A stretch of DNA of 64,000 nucleotides from Aurelia coerulea. Its lineage: Eukaryota; Cnidaria; Scyphozoa; Semaeostomeae; Ulmaridae. The position numbers and the translations under genes were made by a program. Where the stretch lies: NCBI GenBank assembly GCA_039566865.1, contig CM076943.1:43470663-43534662 (forward strand), given 5' to 3'. The notes beneath the pieces were generated by a model. It searched no databases and was not told the origin of the DNA. It saw only the letters and a list, made by a program, of their open reading frames with translations. Below, piece by piece: positions 61,331 to 64,000 of the stretch (the first letter of the stretch is position 1; each line of letters starts with the position of its first letter).

Positions 61331-64000
61331 TTAATTTCATCAACTCAATATCGAGAACCACAGTACAAAAAACAAGGGGAAGTATGCTTCAACCGAATTT
61401 AAGGGCTTCATATGGAATAGGATAGTTTCTTACGTTTGTTCTGCAGAATAAGACAGTAATCAAAGGTATTTTGTATAATTTGTTTGACGCTCTGATGAAT
61501 TTCAGTACGGAAGGGTCCTAGGAGTCTCAGGGGTTCTAGGTTCTAGGGGTCTTGTCTTTACAACATGCAAGATATTTCTAAATGTTAATGCATTATCAAT
61601 AAGATGGACAATTGTAACCATCTAAGCCACAGAGAGCTCCCTTGTAAAGTAGTAGAAATAAAACGACTAAGAATTGGTTGAAACGTGGCATCTGCGAAGG
61701 AGCAAGAAGAAATGGTCCATACTCGTTTTGCGCATGGTTTCTTCGTTGCTACTTTATAAGGAAGCCATTGTGACTACATGTCTGAGTCTTACCGGTTGGT
61801 GGTTGTTGGTTGTTTGTTGTTCGCGGAGTCTGCTTTGTGGCTGGAATAAAGACGTCAAAATCTTTCAGCAAGACGACACCGACAAGAATATTGATTAAAC
61901 AATCTTCTAATTATCTTATTCTAATGATTATTTGCTTTAATTTGATTTCAACGAGACCTTCCACTTTTACACTTCCCAATTCACTGACTATGCAAATAGT
62001 GGTCTTTTTAAGATGAGTTTTCTTTCATAGATAACACTTTCGAAAATTCAATGTAATGTTGAAGACACAAGGCTAAGATAGCTGCTGGCCAGAATTTTTT
62101 ATGTAAAGTACCGGGTGTCCCAAAAAATGTATATGGATTTGATTGGCTCCAACGCTGTCAATTTACCTCCAATCAATGTCTAATCCCTCTAAAAATGTTC
62201 CTCTACAGTTAACTAGAACATAGATAGCTCATTTGTTGATATTGGTACTTTTAGAGCAGACATGTTAATCTTGAAAACCCAAATTTTCATCTTCCTGGAA
62301 ACCAGAGTGTTAACCTTTTGGACTAAGCAATTTCTTAAGGAACAGCGGATATATCAACGATAACCGTGATAAAATTTGGACATTATTAGATCTTGTGTTA
62401 TTCTGTTTACCAGAAATCACCCATTGGGAAGTTTCTTAATCTTTCATTAATTTCATCAACTCAATATCGAGTACCAAAGTACAAAAAACAAAAAGGAAGT
62501 ATGCTTCGACCGAATTTAAGGGCTTCATATGGAATAGGAAAGTTTCTTACGTTTGTTCTGCAGAATAAGACAGTAATTAAAGGTATTTTGTATAATTTGT
62601 TTGACGCTCGGATGAATTTTAGTACGGAAGGGTCCTAGGAGTCTGAGGGGTTCTAGGGTCCAGGGGTCTTGTCTTTACAACATGCAAGGTATTTCTGAAT
62701 GTTAATGCATTATCAATGAGATGGACAATTGTAACCATTTAAGCCACAAGGAGCTCCCTTTTAAAGTAGCAGAAATAAAACGACTAAGAATTGGTTGAAA
62801 CGTGGCATCTGCGAAGGAGCAAGAAGAAATGGTCCATACTCGTTTTGCGCATGGTTTCTTCGTTGCTACTTTATAAGGGAGCCCCTGTGACTACACGTCT
62901 GAGTATTACCGGTTGTTGGTTGTTGGTTGTTTGTTGTTTGCAGAGTCTGCTTTGTGGCTGGAAAAAAGACGTCAAAATCTTTCAGCAAGACGATACCAAC
63001 AAGAATATTGATTAAAAAATCTTCTAATTATCTTATTCTAATGATTATTTTCTTTAATTTGATTTCAACGAGACTTTCACTTTAATACTTCCCAATTCAC
63101 TGACTATGCAAATGGTGGTCTTTTTAAGATGAGTTTTCTTCCATAGATAACACTTTCGAAAAATTCAATGTAATGTTGAGGACACAAGGCTAAGATAGCT
63201 GCTGGCCAGAATTTTTTATTTAAAGTACCGTGTGTCCCAAAAATGTATATGGATTTGATTGGCTCCAACACTGTCAATTTACCTCCAATTAATGTCTAAT
63301 CCCTCTAAAAATGTTCCTCCACAGTTAACTAGAACATAGATAGCTCATTTGTTGATATTGGTACTTTTAGAGCAGACATGTTAATCTTGAAAACCCAACT
63401 TTTCATCTTCCTGGAAACCAGAGTGTTAACCTTTTGCACTAAGCAATTTCTTAAGGCACAGCGGATATATCAACGATAACCGTGATAAAATTTGGACATT
63501 ATTAGATCTTGTGTTATTCTGTTTACCAGAAATCACCCATTGGGAAGTTTCTTAATCTTTCATTAATTTCTTGAACTGAATATCGAGTACCAAAGTACAA
63601 AAAACAAGGGGAAGTATGCTTCGACCAAATTTAAGGGCTTCATATGGAATAGGATAGTTTCTTACGTTTGTTCTGCAGAATAAGACCGTAATTAAAGGTA
63701 TTTTTCTATAATTTGTTTGACGCTCTGATGAATTTTAGTACGGAAGGGTCCTAGGAGTCTAAGGGGTTCTAGGGTCCAGGGGTCTTGTCTTTACATCATG
63801 CAAAATATTTCTAAATGTTAATGCATTATCAATAAGATAGACAATTGTAAGCATCTAAGCCACAAGGAGCTCCCTTGTAAAGTAGCAGAAATAAAACGAC
63901 TAAGTATTGGTTGAAACGTGGCATCTGCGCAGGAGCAAGAAGAAATGATCCATACTCGTTTTGCGCATTGTTTCTTCTTTGCTACTTTATAAGGAAGCCC
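61331..64000. repeat. 1116-bp tandem repeat, running off the window
   Basis: The phrase tcaatatcga occurs at 61345 and 62461, and as tgaatatcga at 63577, exactly 1116 bp apart each time. Units run about 61331-62446, 62447-63562 and 63563 to the end of the window. Each unit contains a CCGGGTGTCCCA-type MITE end (62111, 63228) and a short frame starting WHLRRSKKKWS that lacks an ATG. Copies differ by scattered substitutions. Confidence 0.85.

Noticed and set aside
61674..63015. 74-residue frame repeated in the 1116-bp array (WHLRRSKKKWS)
   Set aside because: It has no ATG (it starts at TTG). The changes between copies are as frequent at amino-acid positions as elsewhere by eye, and the frame is preserved simply because the DNA is repeated.

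Overview
The window reads as repeat-dominated, AT-rich intergenic DNA of an invertebrate animal. An anthozoan cnidarian (coral or anemone) is my best guess, from the mix of K02A2.6-type Gypsy elements, (AAT)n-tailed LINEs with a restriction-like endonuclease (RLE), SWIM-domain gene fragments and dense fold-back MITEs. That assignment is inference. I found no host gene that I can support. Nearly every long reading frame belongs to a transposable element, and most of these are broken.

Layout. Bases 1-8.5 kb hold fold-back and palindromic MITEs, including a 48-bp minimal element and a 2.8-kb relative with the same ends, plus a LINE relic. 8.5-12.9 kb is a 5'-truncated Gypsy element on the minus strand. 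12.9-18.1 kb has no genes and carries palindromic elements. 18.1-29.6 kb is the centrepiece: a Transib (RAG1-like) DNA transposon with CGGTC target duplications, RSS-like ends, ~750-bp terminal inverted repeats (TIRs) and a transposase with a complete DDE triad. It sits in an older MITE. A Gypsy element has split its transposase gene, and a hAT-type element has in turn split that Gypsy. 31.0-35.7 kb is a nearly complete Gypsy element (K02A2.6 type) with one stop and one frameshift. 36-41 kb holds a tRNA-derived SINE, hammerhead-like motifs, a LINE relic, a TA-flanked MITE and palindromic repeats. 42.8-44.3 kb is a second K02A2.6-type relic carrying three hAT-like MITEs. 45.5-51.7 kb holds further repeats, a LINE tail and a 2-kb fold-back that carries a SWIM/YqaJ-like gene fragment. 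52-58 kb is a cluster of RLE LINEs around (AAT)n microsatellites. 58.5-64 kb holds a LINE relic, an 81-bp minisatellite and a 1116-bp tandem repeat that runs off the end of the window.

How the parts relate. The central Transib locus records a chain of events: MITE, then Transib, then Gypsy, then hAT. Each step keeps its target-site duplication, so each junction can be read. The Gypsy inside it has two notable expression and replication signals: an in-frame UGA-CUA between gag and pol (also present in the minus-strand relative), and a primer-binding site complementary to its own predicted mRNA 5' end instead of an obvious tRNA site.
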